DNA of 13,406 nucleotides, taken from assembly GCA_002433805.1 (NCBI GenBank), contig DJIW01000080.1, positions 1-13,406 of the forward strand. Reading direction: 5' to 3'. The stretch comes from Competibacteraceae bacterium UBA6584 (lineage in GTDB: Bacteria > Pseudomonadota > Gammaproteobacteria > Competibacterales > Competibacteraceae). Both the position numbers and the translations under genes were made by a program. The notes beneath the pieces are model-generated. The model was given only the letters and a program-made list of their open reading frames with translations. It had not been told where the DNA came from and made no database searches. Position 1 is the stretch's first letter; every line of letters starts with the position of its first letter. Positions 1 to 7,116 of the stretch are shown piece after piece.

Positions 1-186
1 TCATCAGGGTCCGCTGTCTTCAGACGGCACCAATGACCGGTTGTAGTTTCTCCAGTCCGCACCTGACTCGCTGCTCAGCGCTCAAGACCCTGGCTCGGCG
101 CTTTAACGTCCGAATACCCTCAACGACGAATCACCCCGTCTTTCGTCTTGGTCCGTCTTTGCTTGACATCCGGGGAAGCCCTTGTA

Positions 187-252
187 GCTTGAGCTAAGCG
201 GCAGCATCAATCGCGAAGCGATTGATCTGTCCGCTTGAGCGAATAGTTAGGC
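187..252 (-). repeat. attC-like recombination site, outer core missing
   Basis: On the minus strand the site starts with GCCTAAC (252 to 246), which fits the RYYYAAC inner core. It continues with CTCAAGCGG, then a perfect 9-base stem ATCAATCGC/GCGATTGAT around a 3-base loop (about 208-228), then CCGCTTAGCTCAAGC. This is the usual R''-L''-loop-L' order, with one unpaired A (in GCGGACAG against CTGCCGC) of the kind that sets attC polarity. The expected final GTTRRRY after CTCAAGC is absent: the sequence runs on as TACAAGG. Related attC sites known from aadA-type cassettes have the same CTTA(A/G)CTCAAGC arm followed by GTTAG. Confidence 0.65.
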
Positions 253-267
253 GCATTTTTGCATGAT

Positions 268-549
268 CTAAGGCTTGGAGCCAGATGAGCCCCGTCGCCA
301 ACGTTTTGCCAGCCGAAAGGCCCGGTGGCGAAGCTGCTGTGGGTAAGTCCCTATAACTGCGACCCTCTCAAGCTCATTGGCGATTTCTTCATCGAGTGCC
401 ACATCGGTCTCAAGCCAATCCAACGCGGGGTCAATCCAACCTTGCGTCGGCCAAGCTAAGGCAGCCAGAACGACGTCACGAGCATCAACGTCAGACGGAA
501 GCTCTGAGAGTCCAGCCCTTAGGTGAGAAACGAGGTAGCTCGGATTCAC
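268..549 (-). CDS. Hypothetical cassette-borne protein, 93 aa
   Basis: I do not recognise this protein. The frame starts with GTG, 11 bases after the cassette entrance cut point, and no clear Shine-Dalgarno sequence precedes it, which is common for cassette genes. It stops with TAG just before the attC inner core. The protein is acidic in the middle, with clustered Asp and Glu around residues 40-62, and basic at the end, with a run of Arg and Lys around residues 75-86. It has several Trp residues, no signal peptide and no membrane segment. It lies in the same direction as the hydrogenase operon but is separated from hybD by about 150 bases and is probably unrelated to it. It could be a small helical protein of the unknown type common in cassettes. 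Confidence 0.55.
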   Translation of the reverse strand: MNPSYLVSHLRAGLSELPSDVDARDVVLAALAWPTQGWIDPALDWLETDVALDEEIANELERVAVIGTYPQQLRHRAFRLAKRWRRGSSGSKP

Positions 550-566
550 AGTGCGCCTAACAAGTG

Positions 567-572
567 ATTATA
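567..572 (-). promoter_or_regulatory. Possible -10 element outside the cassette entrance
   Basis: The minus strand reads TATAAT, a perfect sigma-70 -10 hexamer, 17 bases upstream of the GTG of the cassette gene. A start about 7 bases downstream would fall on the core site, giving a very short leader. No good -35 is visible at 16-18 bases spacing, so the call rests on one hexamer. Confidence 0.35.
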
Positions 573-696
573 CAGCTTCCTTCTATCTACGAAATTTCTA
601 CGGCACCAAAGACAAGACGCTAATTTAGAAGAAATTTACTGACCGCCTATCTTCAATGACGCACTGCCTCTAACACCGACAAGCAGGCTCCGCATT

Positions 697-1212
697 TTAC
701 TCCACGCCTCCATCAGCGCAGCCAACCACCGCCACGTCTTTCAGCGTTAGCGGATAACCCAGCCCGCGCAACGTCGCTGTCACCTCGCTGATTGCCTCAC
801 CCATCACCGCCCCCACTTCCGGCGACAATTCAATCCCCAACTCCATATCCAGCGGAACCACGCCAATCAGCGTGACGGCGCGCGGCGCTTCGTCGCTCAG
901 CGTCAAGGTCGCCAACACATCGGCCAAACCGAGTTGATGGGGAGAAAAGCGGGTTTGAAACAAGGCGGGGACTTCGGCGTCGGTGAGTTTGATCACCGTC
1001 CCTGGCGGCGCATCGTCCTTGATTGCATCGCAAATCAGCAAATGATCGCAACCGGCGATCACATTCAACAACTCCATGCCGGCGGTGCCGCCATCGACGA
1101 CCTCGATCTCCGGCGGCAAGGCGTAGCGTTCGGCCAGAGCCTCGACCACCCGCACCCCCACGCCTTCATCGCGGAGCAGGATATTGCCGAGGCCCAGCAC
1201 CACCACCCGCAT
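697..1212 (-). CDS. hybD: HybD-type hydrogenase maturation endopeptidase
   Basis: This 171-residue protein belongs to the HybD/HyaD protease family (E. coli HybD has 164 residues). The protease clips the C-terminal tail from the nickel-loaded large subunit in the cytoplasm. The N-terminus has the family pattern VLGLGNILLRDEG. The nickel-sensing residues are present: Glu16, Asp62 and His92, the last in the conserved SPHQLGLADVL stretch. The GGTAG motif follows at 41-45. Its ATG directly abuts the hybC stop codon, so translation is coupled to that of its substrate. It is the last gene of the hydrogenase operon: no hybE, hypA-like or hypC-like gene follows, unlike in the E. coli hyb operon. No clear terminator is seen after it. 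Confidence 0.95.
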   Translation of the reverse strand: MRVVVLGLGNILLRDEGVGVRVVEALAERYALPPEIEVVDGGTAGMELLNVIAGCDHLLICDAIKDDAPPGTVIKLTDAEVPALFQTRFSPHQLGLADVLATLTLSDEAPRAVTLIGVVPLDMELGIELSPEVGAVMGEAISEVTATLRGLGYPLTLKDVAVVGCADGGVE

Positions 1213-2919
1213 TCAGATCGCCTTGACATGGACGATGGGCCGCCGCTTGCTGTCGGTGAGATGGATGGCGCAGGCCAAACACGGGTCGAAGGAATGCACC
1301 GTGCGCAATACTTCCAACGGCAATTCCGCGTTGGCGACCGGATTGTCGAACAAGGACGCCTCGTAAGGGCCGGGCGCGTCATTGTCGTCGCGCGGGCCAG
1401 CGTTCCAGGTGCTCGGCACCACCGCCTGATAGTTCTTAATCTTGCCGTTTTCGATCACCGCCCAATGCGACAGCACCCCGCGCGGCGCTTCGTGATAGCC
1501 GAAACCGCGAATCTCGCCCTTGGGAAATACCGGCCGGTTGAAGGTGTCGAAATCGCCCTTGCTAATATTGTCGATCAACAATTGCCATTGATTTTGCAGC
1601 GATTCCAGCAGCACCGCGCACCGTATCGCGCGTGCGGCGATCCGGCCGATGGTCGAATGCAGCGCCTCGACCGGAATCTTGCTGCCGGCGACCGTGCTGG
1701 CGATATCGAGCACCCGATTGAGGTGGCGCTTGGTCGGCTCGTGACCGGCGGCGACCATGCCCAGCACGTTGGCCAACGGCCCGACTTGCACTCGTTTCTC
1801 GTAAAAAGTCGGGGCTTTAACCCAGGAATACTTGCCGTTGTCTTGAAAATCGGTGTGATGCGGATGAGTCTGACCGTCGTAGGGATGGCGCGCCCCATCG
1901 CCGCCCTTGTACTGATACCAAGCGTGCTTGACGCTTTCCTTAACCCCGTCGCGGAAGAAGGCGTCCTGATAGCTGGTGATCGGCTTCAAGGTGGCCAAAT
2001 CGCCCTTGGCGATGAAGCCGCCGGGCAGTTCAAAGCGAGTGCCCTTGGTGTCCAGCGGCAGATCGGGCACCGACAGATAATCGGTCACGCCCGCCCCGTA
2101 CTTCGTCCAATCGGCGTATAGCGCGCCGACGGCGGCAACATCGGGAATCATCGCTTGATTGATGAATTCGCCCAACTTGTCGATCTCGGCCTTGATGGCG
2201 AACAGTCGCTCCAAGGTCAAGGTCGATTGGCTGTCGGGATTGATCGGATTGGCGACGCCGCCGACCGCGAGATTTTGGATGTGCGGGGTCTTGGAGCCGA
2301 GTATGGCGACGATCCGGTTGGCGGTGCGCTGGTATTCGAGCGCCTGCAAATAATGGGTCGCGGCCAGCAGGTTGACATCGGGCGGCAACTTCATCGCCGG
2401 ATGGCCCCAATAGCCGCTGGCGAACACGCCTAGCTGCCCGGTGCCGACGAAGGCTTTCAACTTCTCTTGGATCTGGCGGATTTCCTGGACGCTGTTGCGC
2501 CGGTAGTCGGACAAACTCGCGCCCACCTTGGCCGCGCCTTCGGGACTGCCGGATAAGGCGGACACGATATCGACCCAATCCAGCGCCGCCAGCTGGTAAA
2601 AATGCACGATGTGATCGTGGATGCCGTGCGCCGCGACGATCATGTTGCGGATGTATTGGGCGTTGAGCGGCACTTCCAGCTGCAAGGCGTTTTCGATGGT
2701 CCGCACCGAGACGATGGCGTGTACGGTGGTGCAGACGCCGCAGATGCGCTGGGCGTAAATCCAGGCGTCGCGCGGGTCGCGGTCCTTGAGGATGATCTCG
2801 ATGCCGCGCCACATCTGCCCCGACGACCAGGCATTGGTGACCTTGCCGTTGTCCACCTCGCAGTCGATGCGCAGGTGGCCTTCGATGCGGGTGATGGGAT
2901 CGATGGTGATTCGGGTCAT
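1213..2919 (-). CDS. hybC: [NiFe]-hydrogenase large subunit, HybC type
   Basis: This is the catalytic subunit of an uptake hydrogenase (H2 to 2H+ and 2e-), 568 residues against 567 in E. coli HybC. The N-terminal motif RICGVC gives nickel ligands Cys60 and Cys63. The C-terminal motif DPCLACAIH gives Cys547 and Cys550. Fifteen residues follow His553, the tail that HybD removes, so this is an unprocessed precursor form. There is no signal peptide of its own; the protein would be exported folded with HybO. The chosen ATG overlaps the hybB stop (ATGA) and has GGGAGG 5 bases upstream; the frame stays open further upstream, but that part is antisense-like and not conserved. The match in length and order to E. 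coli hyb makes group 1c the best class. Confidence 0.97.
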   Translation of the reverse strand: MTRITIDPITRIEGHLRIDCEVDNGKVTNAWSSGQMWRGIEIILKDRDPRDAWIYAQRICGVCTTVHAIVSVRTIENALQLEVPLNAQYIRNMIVAAHGIHDHIVHFYQLAALDWVDIVSALSGSPEGAAKVGASLSDYRRNSVQEIRQIQEKLKAFVGTGQLGVFASGYWGHPAMKLPPDVNLLAATHYLQALEYQRTANRIVAILGSKTPHIQNLAVGGVANPINPDSQSTLTLERLFAIKAEIDKLGEFINQAMIPDVAAVGALYADWTKYGAGVTDYLSVPDLPLDTKGTRFELPGGFIAKGDLATLKPITSYQDAFFRDGVKESVKHAWYQYKGGDGARHPYDGQTHPHHTDFQDNGKYSWVKAPTFYEKRVQVGPLANVLGMVAAGHEPTKRHLNRVLDIASTVAGSKIPVEALHSTIGRIAARAIRCAVLLESLQNQWQLLIDNISKGDFDTFNRPVFPKGEIRGFGYHEAPRGVLSHWAVIENGKIKNYQAVVPSTWNAGPRDDNDAPGPYEASLFDNPVANAELPLEVLRTVHSFDPCLACAIHLTDSKRRPIVHVKAI

Positions 2920-4097
2920 GACGGCCTCCCATGAGCTTCGGCGGCACCGCCATGCAGCACCGGCAAGGTCTTGATAAACAGCAGATACAGCATGATTTCC
3001 AAACAGACGATGCCGATGGTGATCATCAGCTCCGGCGCGGACGGGAAATAGGTCCAACCGTTGCCGGGTTCCAGGGTGATGAGGTAGGAATCGAGGCGGT
3101 ACAGCGAGCCGGCGGCCAAGATGCACACCGCGCCGATGAACTGCCAGCGCTGGCTGTGGCGGCGATCCGATAGCAGGATGAGCACCGGCGCGATAAACAG
3201 CGCGCTTTCAATCAAGAACAGATTGCCGTTCAAATCGCCGGCAAAGGCCAAGTCGAGATGGCCGCGATACATCAGATCGGCCCAGCGCAGCACCGAAAAG
3301 CCGATCAACAACCCGGCGGCGACGCGCGATAGCCGGGCGAACAGCGTCACTTCCGACGGGGTGTTAAAGGCTCGATTGACCAGGGTCGCTTCCAGCATTA
3401 CCACCCCGTAGCCCATCGCCAGCGCCGAACTCAAAAACAGCAAGGGCAACCATGGCGTGTTCCACAACGCCGGCAGCTTATGGCCGAGAATCAGCAACAC
3501 TGTGCCGAGCGAGGATTGATGCATGGTCGGCAGCAACACGCCAAGCGCGACCAACACGTACATGTAGCGTTTTAACAGCGCCTGCAATTTATCCAGGCCG
3601 TAGCGCCGCTTGAAGCCGAGCGGCATCCGCTCCAGAAACGCGGGCCAGAACTCCAGCCACAACACGGTGACATAGGCCATGACGCACAATCCCACCTCCA
3701 GGATCACCGAGTTCGGCTGGGCGTACCAAGGCATCAGCAGATGGAAAGCATGCCAGTAGCGGCCGAGGTCAATCATGACCGCCAGCCCCCCCAGAGTGTA
3801 GCCGAACACGCCGCCGAGCAAGGCCGGACGCATCAGCGGATGGTAGGCGTGGCGGTTGAAAATGTAGATCAACAGCGCCATGGCGAACCCGCCGCAGCCG
3901 AAGGCGGTGCCGATCACCACATCCAGCACCACCCAGGTGCCGATGGGAAAGCCGTTGTTCATGTTGGACACATCGCCCATACCGAACAAAAAGCGCCGGG
4001 CGATGAAATAGGCCGAGATCAGCACGAACAGACCGAGAATCAGGAAGGGCCTGGTGACGACTTTGCCGCCGAGCGGCCGGTGCGCGGCGGCGCTCAT
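2916..4097 (-). CDS. hybB: HybB-type integral membrane subunit (NrfD/PsrC-like)
   Basis: This 393-residue polytopic membrane protein (E. coli HybB has 392) should pass electrons between the hydrogenase module and the quinone pool. It carries about ten hydrophobic segments. Recognisable HybB features are PLGGK near the start, the NGGFP-like NNGFPIGTWV after the first segment, FNRHAYHPLMRPALL, LLPTMHQSSLGT and LAFAGDLNGN. It has no Cys-rich or haem motif, as expected for this family. The ATG overlaps the hybA stop by ATGA and its own TGA overlaps the hybC start in the same way, so hybA, hybB and hybC are translationally coupled. In the E. coli enzyme this subunit is thought to use the proton gradient as well; whether that holds here cannot be read from sequence. 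Confidence 0.95.
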   Translation of the reverse strand: MSAAAHRPLGGKVVTRPFLILGLFVLISAYFIARRFLFGMGDVSNMNNGFPIGTWVVLDVVIGTAFGCGGFAMALLIYIFNRHAYHPLMRPALLGGVFGYTLGGLAVMIDLGRYWHAFHLLMPWYAQPNSVILEVGLCVMAYVTVLWLEFWPAFLERMPLGFKRRYGLDKLQALLKRYMYVLVALGVLLPTMHQSSLGTVLLILGHKLPALWNTPWLPLLFLSSALAMGYGVVMLEATLVNRAFNTPSEVTLFARLSRVAAGLLIGFSVLRWADLMYRGHLDLAFAGDLNGNLFLIESALFIAPVLILLSDRRHSQRWQFIGAVCILAAGSLYRLDSYLITLEPGNGWTYFPSAPELMITIGIVCLEIMLYLLFIKTLPVLHGGAAEAHGRPS

Positions 4098-5182
4098 GAC
4101 GGCCGCTCCTGCCCATCTTTATCCTTCTCAGCCGGCTCGTCGTGCTTGACGCTGCGCCGGGCCAGCATGACCAGGCCGCCCAGCAGGGCAATCGGCGCGA
4201 TCAAGCCCTTATAGATCGTGTGTTGGACCCCCTCCGTCACGGCGGCCGAGGAATGATCGGGCAGCGCGGGCAAGCCCAATTTTTCGTGCGGCACGCCGGT
4301 CAGATAGCGAACTTGGGTGCCGCCGGATTCCTTCTCGCCGTAAATGTGCGGTTTGTACGCACCGACTGGCGCGACGTTGGGCGTCCGGTCACCGCCCAGC
4401 AAGCCGCGCGGAAAGTCGTACATCGTGCCCGGCTTGAGCGCCAGACGCTGTTCGGCCTCCTTTTGCAGATCCTCGACCCAACCGAACAGCGATGCACCGG
4501 TCGGACACACGTCGCAACAGGCCGGAATCCGGCTGTTTTTCCACAGTTCGGTGGCCGAGGCGCTGCCTTGCGCCGCGCCGTCTTCGGAAAACAGCGGATT
4601 GTCTTTCAACAAGTGGCTGCAAAACTGGCATTTAGAAATCTGGCCCAAGGCTTCATCGAACTGATACTGCGGCACGTTGAACGGGCAGCCTAACACGCAA
4701 TAACGGCAGCCGATGCAGGCGTCGGGATCGTGGGTGACGATGCCGGTGATCGGATTTTTTTGCATCGCGCTGACCGGACACACCGACACGCAGGAGGGGT
4801 CAAGGCAGTGCAGGCAATGACGCTTGACGAAGGCATAGCCGTTGATTTCCCGGTCTTTCTCGGCCATCGTACCGTTTTGATAGACGCGGATCACGTTCAA
4901 GGTCTTGCCGGATAAATCCTCGGCGGTATCCCAGGTGCCTTCGTTCCAACCCGCCAAGGCTTGCGGCTGCTCGACCGGCATCCCGTTAGCGTCCTTGCAG
5001 GCGCTGACGCACGCCTTGCAGCCGATGCACTGGGTCGAGTCGTACAGCATCCCGATGGCTTTGGGAGGGAGGGGCTTGTTCTCGCGCGGCGCAAACGGGG
5101 CGCTCGCGTCCGCGACCGAGGCGGCGGCGGTGGCGACCGCTCCGGCCGCGCCCCGCAAAAACTGTCGGCGGCTCAGGCTCAT
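4094..5182 (-). CDS. hybA: HybA-type periplasmic [4Fe-4S] electron-transfer protein
   Basis: This 362-residue ferredoxin-like subunit would carry electrons from HybO to HybB. A Tat signal SRRQFLRG lies at 4-11, so the protein is exported folded. Four cysteine groups fit four [4Fe-4S] clusters: Cys52/55/58/62, 123/126/131/135, 156/159/162/166, and 185/188 with 222 or 223 and 226. A C-terminal hydrophobic stretch at about 326-342 (GLIAPIALLGGLVML) followed by Arg residues is the membrane anchor known in HybA. I chose ATG 5182 because the Tat signal follows at once and GAGGT lies 5 bases upstream; the frame also opens further back inside hybO. Compared with E. coli HybA, the loop between the two cysteine pairs of the last cluster is longer by about a dozen residues, and an extra cysteine makes a CC pair. 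Confidence 0.95.
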   Translation of the reverse strand: MSLSRRQFLRGAAGAVATAAASVADASAPFAPRENKPLPPKAIGMLYDSTQCIGCKACVSACKDANGMPVEQPQALAGWNEGTWDTAEDLSGKTLNVIRVYQNGTMAEKDREINGYAFVKRHCLHCLDPSCVSVCPVSAMQKNPITGIVTHDPDACIGCRYCVLGCPFNVPQYQFDEALGQISKCQFCSHLLKDNPLFSEDGAAQGSASATELWKNSRIPACCDVCPTGASLFGWVEDLQKEAEQRLALKPGTMYDFPRGLLGGDRTPNVAPVGAYKPHIYGEKESGGTQVRYLTGVPHEKLGLPALPDHSSAAVTEGVQHTIYKGLIAPIALLGGLVMLARRSVKHDEPAEKDKDGQERPS

Positions 5183-5192
5183 GGCGCACCTC

Positions 5193-6356
5193 TCAGGATT
5201 GCTCGCCCGAATCGGCGTCGGATTTTGCCCCGCCATCCATGCCGCGCAAGGCCATCGCCCCCGCGCCGACCGCCAGTCCGGCGATCCCGCCGATCACGGC
5301 GGCGGCGGCGGGACTGACCCCCTCGCCCTTCGCCGAAGCCACCGCCGGGAACGCCGTCGGCGGCGCGTAGGTTTGCACCGTGGCGAGCGCGTGGATCGGC
5401 TTGGTGAAGCCGATGCCTTTCTCGGTGCAACCGAAGCAGGGATGTCCCGTCCCCACCGGCCAGTTGCCCTCGCCGACATCGCCAAAGCCGATTGACGGAC
5501 AGTTGGCGTAAGTCTCCGGGCCTTTGCAGCCGAGCTTGTAAAGACAAAAGCCCTGGCGATGGCCGTAGTCGCCGAACTCCAAGGCAAAGCGCCCGGCGTC
5601 GAAGTGTGGTCGCCGTTCGCAGTTTTCGTGAATCAACCGACCGTAGGCAAACTTGGGCCGGTTCTTGGTATCCAGGGCGGGCGGTTTGCCGAAGGTCAAC
5701 AGATACAGCACGGTGGACAGGAAGTTGTACGGATTGGGCGGACAACCGGGGATATTGATGACGGTCTTGCCGGGCAAAACCTCATGCACCGGCTTGGCGT
5801 GGGTGGGATTGGGATCGCTGGACGGAATCCCGCCCCAGGAGGCGCACGAACCGATGCCGATGATCGCCGCCGCCCCTTCCGCCGCCTCCTGAACCGCCTC
5901 CAGGATCGGCTTGCCGGCGACCATGCAGTAGACCCCGCCGTCCTTGGTGGGAATCGAACCGTCCACCACCAACACGAACTTGCCCCAGTTCTCCTTCATC
6001 GACTTGGCTTTATACGCCTCGGCCTGATGGCCGGCCCCCGCGCACAGCGCCTCGTGGTAATCCAGCGAAATCATGTCGAGGATCAAGGCTTCGAGGCTCG
6101 GGTGATAAGCGCGCAGCAAGGATTCGGTGCAGCCGGTGCATTCCTGGGCCGACAGCCAAATCACCGGCGGCCGGGTCTTGGCGGTAGCCGCCTCGGCGAT
6201 GCGGATGCCCATCAGCGCCGACAGCCCCAAGGTCGCGGCGACTCCGGTGCAGTATTTCAGGAACTGGCGGCGGGTCAGCCCGCCCAGCGCCCCCTCGTAA
6301 CCATCGGGATTGTTGATCTCGTAGGAGTCGAGATCGATATCGTTGACATCATGCAT
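5193..6356 (-). CDS. hybO: [NiFe]-hydrogenase small subunit, HybO type
   Basis: This 387-residue subunit holds the three iron-sulfur clusters that lead electrons away from the active site. The Tat signal TRRQFLK lies at 28-34. Proximal cluster ligands are Cys73, Cys76, Cys171 and Cys205. The distal cluster has His243, Cys246, Cys271 and Cys277; the medial one has Cys286, Cys307 and Cys310. Residues 349-371 form a C-terminal membrane helix, as in HybO. The two extra proximal cysteines of oxygen-tolerant enzymes are absent (ECTGC and CASWGG), so a standard, oxygen-sensitive enzyme is predicted. The ATG has GAGGGG 9 bases upstream. It is the first gene of the operon, with an FNR-like box upstream, and ends 10 bases before hybA. 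Confidence 0.97.
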   Translation of the reverse strand: MHDVNDIDLDSYEINNPDGYEGALGGLTRRQFLKYCTGVAATLGLSALMGIRIAEAATAKTRPPVIWLSAQECTGCTESLLRAYHPSLEALILDMISLDYHEALCAGAGHQAEAYKAKSMKENWGKFVLVVDGSIPTKDGGVYCMVAGKPILEAVQEAAEGAAAIIGIGSCASWGGIPSSDPNPTHAKPVHEVLPGKTVINIPGCPPNPYNFLSTVLYLLTFGKPPALDTKNRPKFAYGRLIHENCERRPHFDAGRFALEFGDYGHRQGFCLYKLGCKGPETYANCPSIGFGDVGEGNWPVGTGHPCFGCTEKGIGFTKPIHALATVQTYAPPTAFPAVASAKGEGVSPAAAAVIGGIAGLAVGAGAMALRGMDGGAKSDADSGEQS

Positions 6357-6392
6357 CAGCGCGCGCCCCTCGCTAGCGAAGCAAACACTAAA

Positions 6393-6398
6393 ACCCTA
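6393..6398 (-). promoter_or_regulatory. hybO: Possible -10 element of the hyb operon
   Basis: The minus strand reads TAGGGT, which keeps the three most conserved positions of TATAAT. Its centre is 31 bases downstream of the centre of the FNR box, close to the spacing of class II FNR promoters, where the box sits at -41.5. The start would be near 6385, giving a leader of about 30 bases before hybO. The hexamer itself is weak, as is usual for activator-dependent promoters. Confidence 0.35.
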
Positions 6399-6419
6399 GT
6401 AGCGCGTTGGTGGGCCGCT

Positions 6420-6433
6420 TTGATGATCGTCAA
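6420..6433. promoter_or_regulatory. FNR/CRP-family binding site (FNR box)
   Basis: TTGATGATCGTCAA differs at one position from the FNR consensus TTGAT-N4-ATCAA. Its centre is 70 bases upstream of the hybO ATG and it lies in the divergent region shared with the hot-dog gene. A Crp/Fnr regulator with FNR-type recognition residues is encoded nearby at 7117-7848, so the site has a plausible local partner. Activation of hyb under low oxygen is the likely role; an effect on the rightward gene is possible too. Confidence 0.65.
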
Positions 6434-6466
6434 TTTTCCATGGAATTTTTCTTACGATCGAACGAG

Positions 6467-6472
6467 GATAAT
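6467..6472 (+). promoter_or_regulatory. Possible -10 element for the hot-dog gene
   Basis: GATAAT matches five of six -10 positions. No recognisable -35 is present at the right spacing, so an activator may be needed, or the start may lie elsewhere. A start near 6479 would leave a leader of about 140 bases that contains the inverted repeat at 6530-6562. Confidence 0.25.
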
Positions 6473-6529
6473 CGCGATCATCCATGATCCCTTTTTGCCG
6501 AGGGCTCCATGCGAGATGAACAACCGGAG

Positions 6530-6562
6530 AACCGCCTGATGATTTGTTGGCCGAGGGCGGTT
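6530..6562 (+). repeat. Leader inverted repeat AACCGCC/GGCGGTT
   Basis: Two perfect 7-base arms (6530-6536 and 6556-6562) enclose a 19-base loop, and the right arm runs into a short T stretch (four T in all) before CC. It could be a weak terminator or attenuator ahead of the gene at 6618. The long loop and short T run make this uncertain. Confidence 0.3.
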
Positions 6563-6617
6563 TTCCGGCACGGCGATTTTTCCGTCGGACCCGATTATTA
6601 AAGAGGACCATCTTTTT

Positions 6618-7073
6618 ATGGCTATAGTAACCGCAGGCACCAAAATTCCTTGTCGGGTGTCTCGAACCCTCGATGTCGGAGACTTCTCCATCCTCCATCA
6701 ACTGACCTGGTTCAACATGGCGATTCACAGTAATTCCGAATATGCCAAGGGAACCTGGTTCAAGGAACGCTCTCTGGCGGGCCCTCTCATTTTTGCCGTC
6801 GCCGACGGTCTGCTCCATCACGCGGACACCATCGCCGAACTGCTGGCGCAAGACGGCTACGAAATCCATGCCTATCTTGGGGTGGACAACATGAAGATCA
6901 CCGCGCCGGTGCTGTTTGGAGATACGCTCAGGGCCGATGCCGAAGTGGTTGAGCTGCGGGCCACTAAAAATCCGGAGCGGTTATTGTTTATCTACAAAAA
7001 TAACGCCTACAACCAGCGCCAACAGCAGGTGATCGAATACCAAACCACCATGATGGTCACCCGAAAAAGCTGA
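6618..7073 (+). CDS. Hot-dog-fold, MaoC-like protein with degenerate active site
   Basis: This 151-residue protein resembles single-domain MaoC/(R)-enoyl-CoA hydratase-like hot-dog proteins. The pattern runs: RTLDVGDF near 16-23, a motif ending in His37 followed by EYAKGTWF, a central-helix stretch ERSLAGPLIFAVADGLL at 50-66, then APVLFGDTLRADAEV at 96-110 and a last strand with VIEYQTTMMV. In active hydratases the motif is G-D-x-N-P-hydrophobic-His; here it is W-F-N-M-A-I-H, so the catalytic Asp and the Asn are gone while the His stays. It may bind an acyl thioester without hydrating it, or do other chemistry. AGAGGA lies 10 bases before the ATG. It is divergent from hybO and convergent with the regulator gene. 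No signal peptide is seen. The fold call is fairly firm, the role unknown. Confidence 0.7.
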   Translation: MAIVTAGTKIPCRVSRTLDVGDFSILHQLTWFNMAIHSNSEYAKGTWFKERSLAGPLIFAVADGLLHHADTIAELLAQDGYEIHAYLGVDNMKITAPVLFGDTLRADAEVVELRATKNPERLLFIYKNNAYNQRQQQVIEYQTTMMVTRKS

Positions 7074-7116
7074 GGTCGTAGCCCGCCCGCTAAAACCGGC
7101 GCGGCATCCGAGGCAA

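Larger units (their letters stand above)
187..560 (-). mobile_element. Probable solitary integron gene cassette
   Basis: The unit reads on the minus strand. It begins at the core site GTTAGGC (minus strand, 561 to 555; the cassette proper starts after its G), carries one short gene, and ends in an attC-like hairpin. The first bases of the cassette, TTAGGCGCA, are complementary to TGCGCCTAA just after the gene. With the core G, GTTAGGCGCA at 246-255 and TGCGCCTAAC at 552-561 form a perfect 10-base inverted pair. That is what a circularised cassette needs to rebuild its own attC. No integrase gene and no second cassette are visible. The outer half of attC lacks a GTTRRRY core, so the cassette may no longer be mobile. 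The cassette reading is an inference from structure; a chance resemblance is unlikely but possible. Confidence 0.6.

Noticed and set aside
73..80. HybO as an oxygen-tolerant type
   Set aside because: The extra proximal cysteines are missing (Cys73-Thr-Gly-Cys76 and CASWGG), so the standard proximal cluster applies. The positions given here are residue numbers in HybO.
1..186. Possible gene or second cassette left of the attC-like site
   Set aside because: Only short frames with no recognisable protein pattern; a GTTAAAG string near 107-113 (minus strand) lacks attC arms beside it.
934..2121. Long + strand open frame (395 codons) across hybD and hybC
   Set aside because: It lies antisense to two firmly identified genes in GC-rich DNA, has no recognisable domain, and its composition (many Gln, His, Arg and Asp) is typical of a shadow frame.
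6456..6479. GATCG...CGATC inverted pair upstream of the hot-dog gene
   Set aside because: Arms of 5 bases with a 14-base gap are too short to separate from chance.
5559..6539. + strand open frame (326 codons) antisense to hybO
   Set aside because: It is a shadow of hybO, with no family resemblance and no ribosome binding site.
6396..6869. Minus-strand frame (157 codons) overlapping the FNR box and the hot-dog gene
   Set aside because: The + strand gene has a hot-dog pattern and a Shine-Dalgarno sequence; this frame covers the hyb promoter region and resembles nothing I know.
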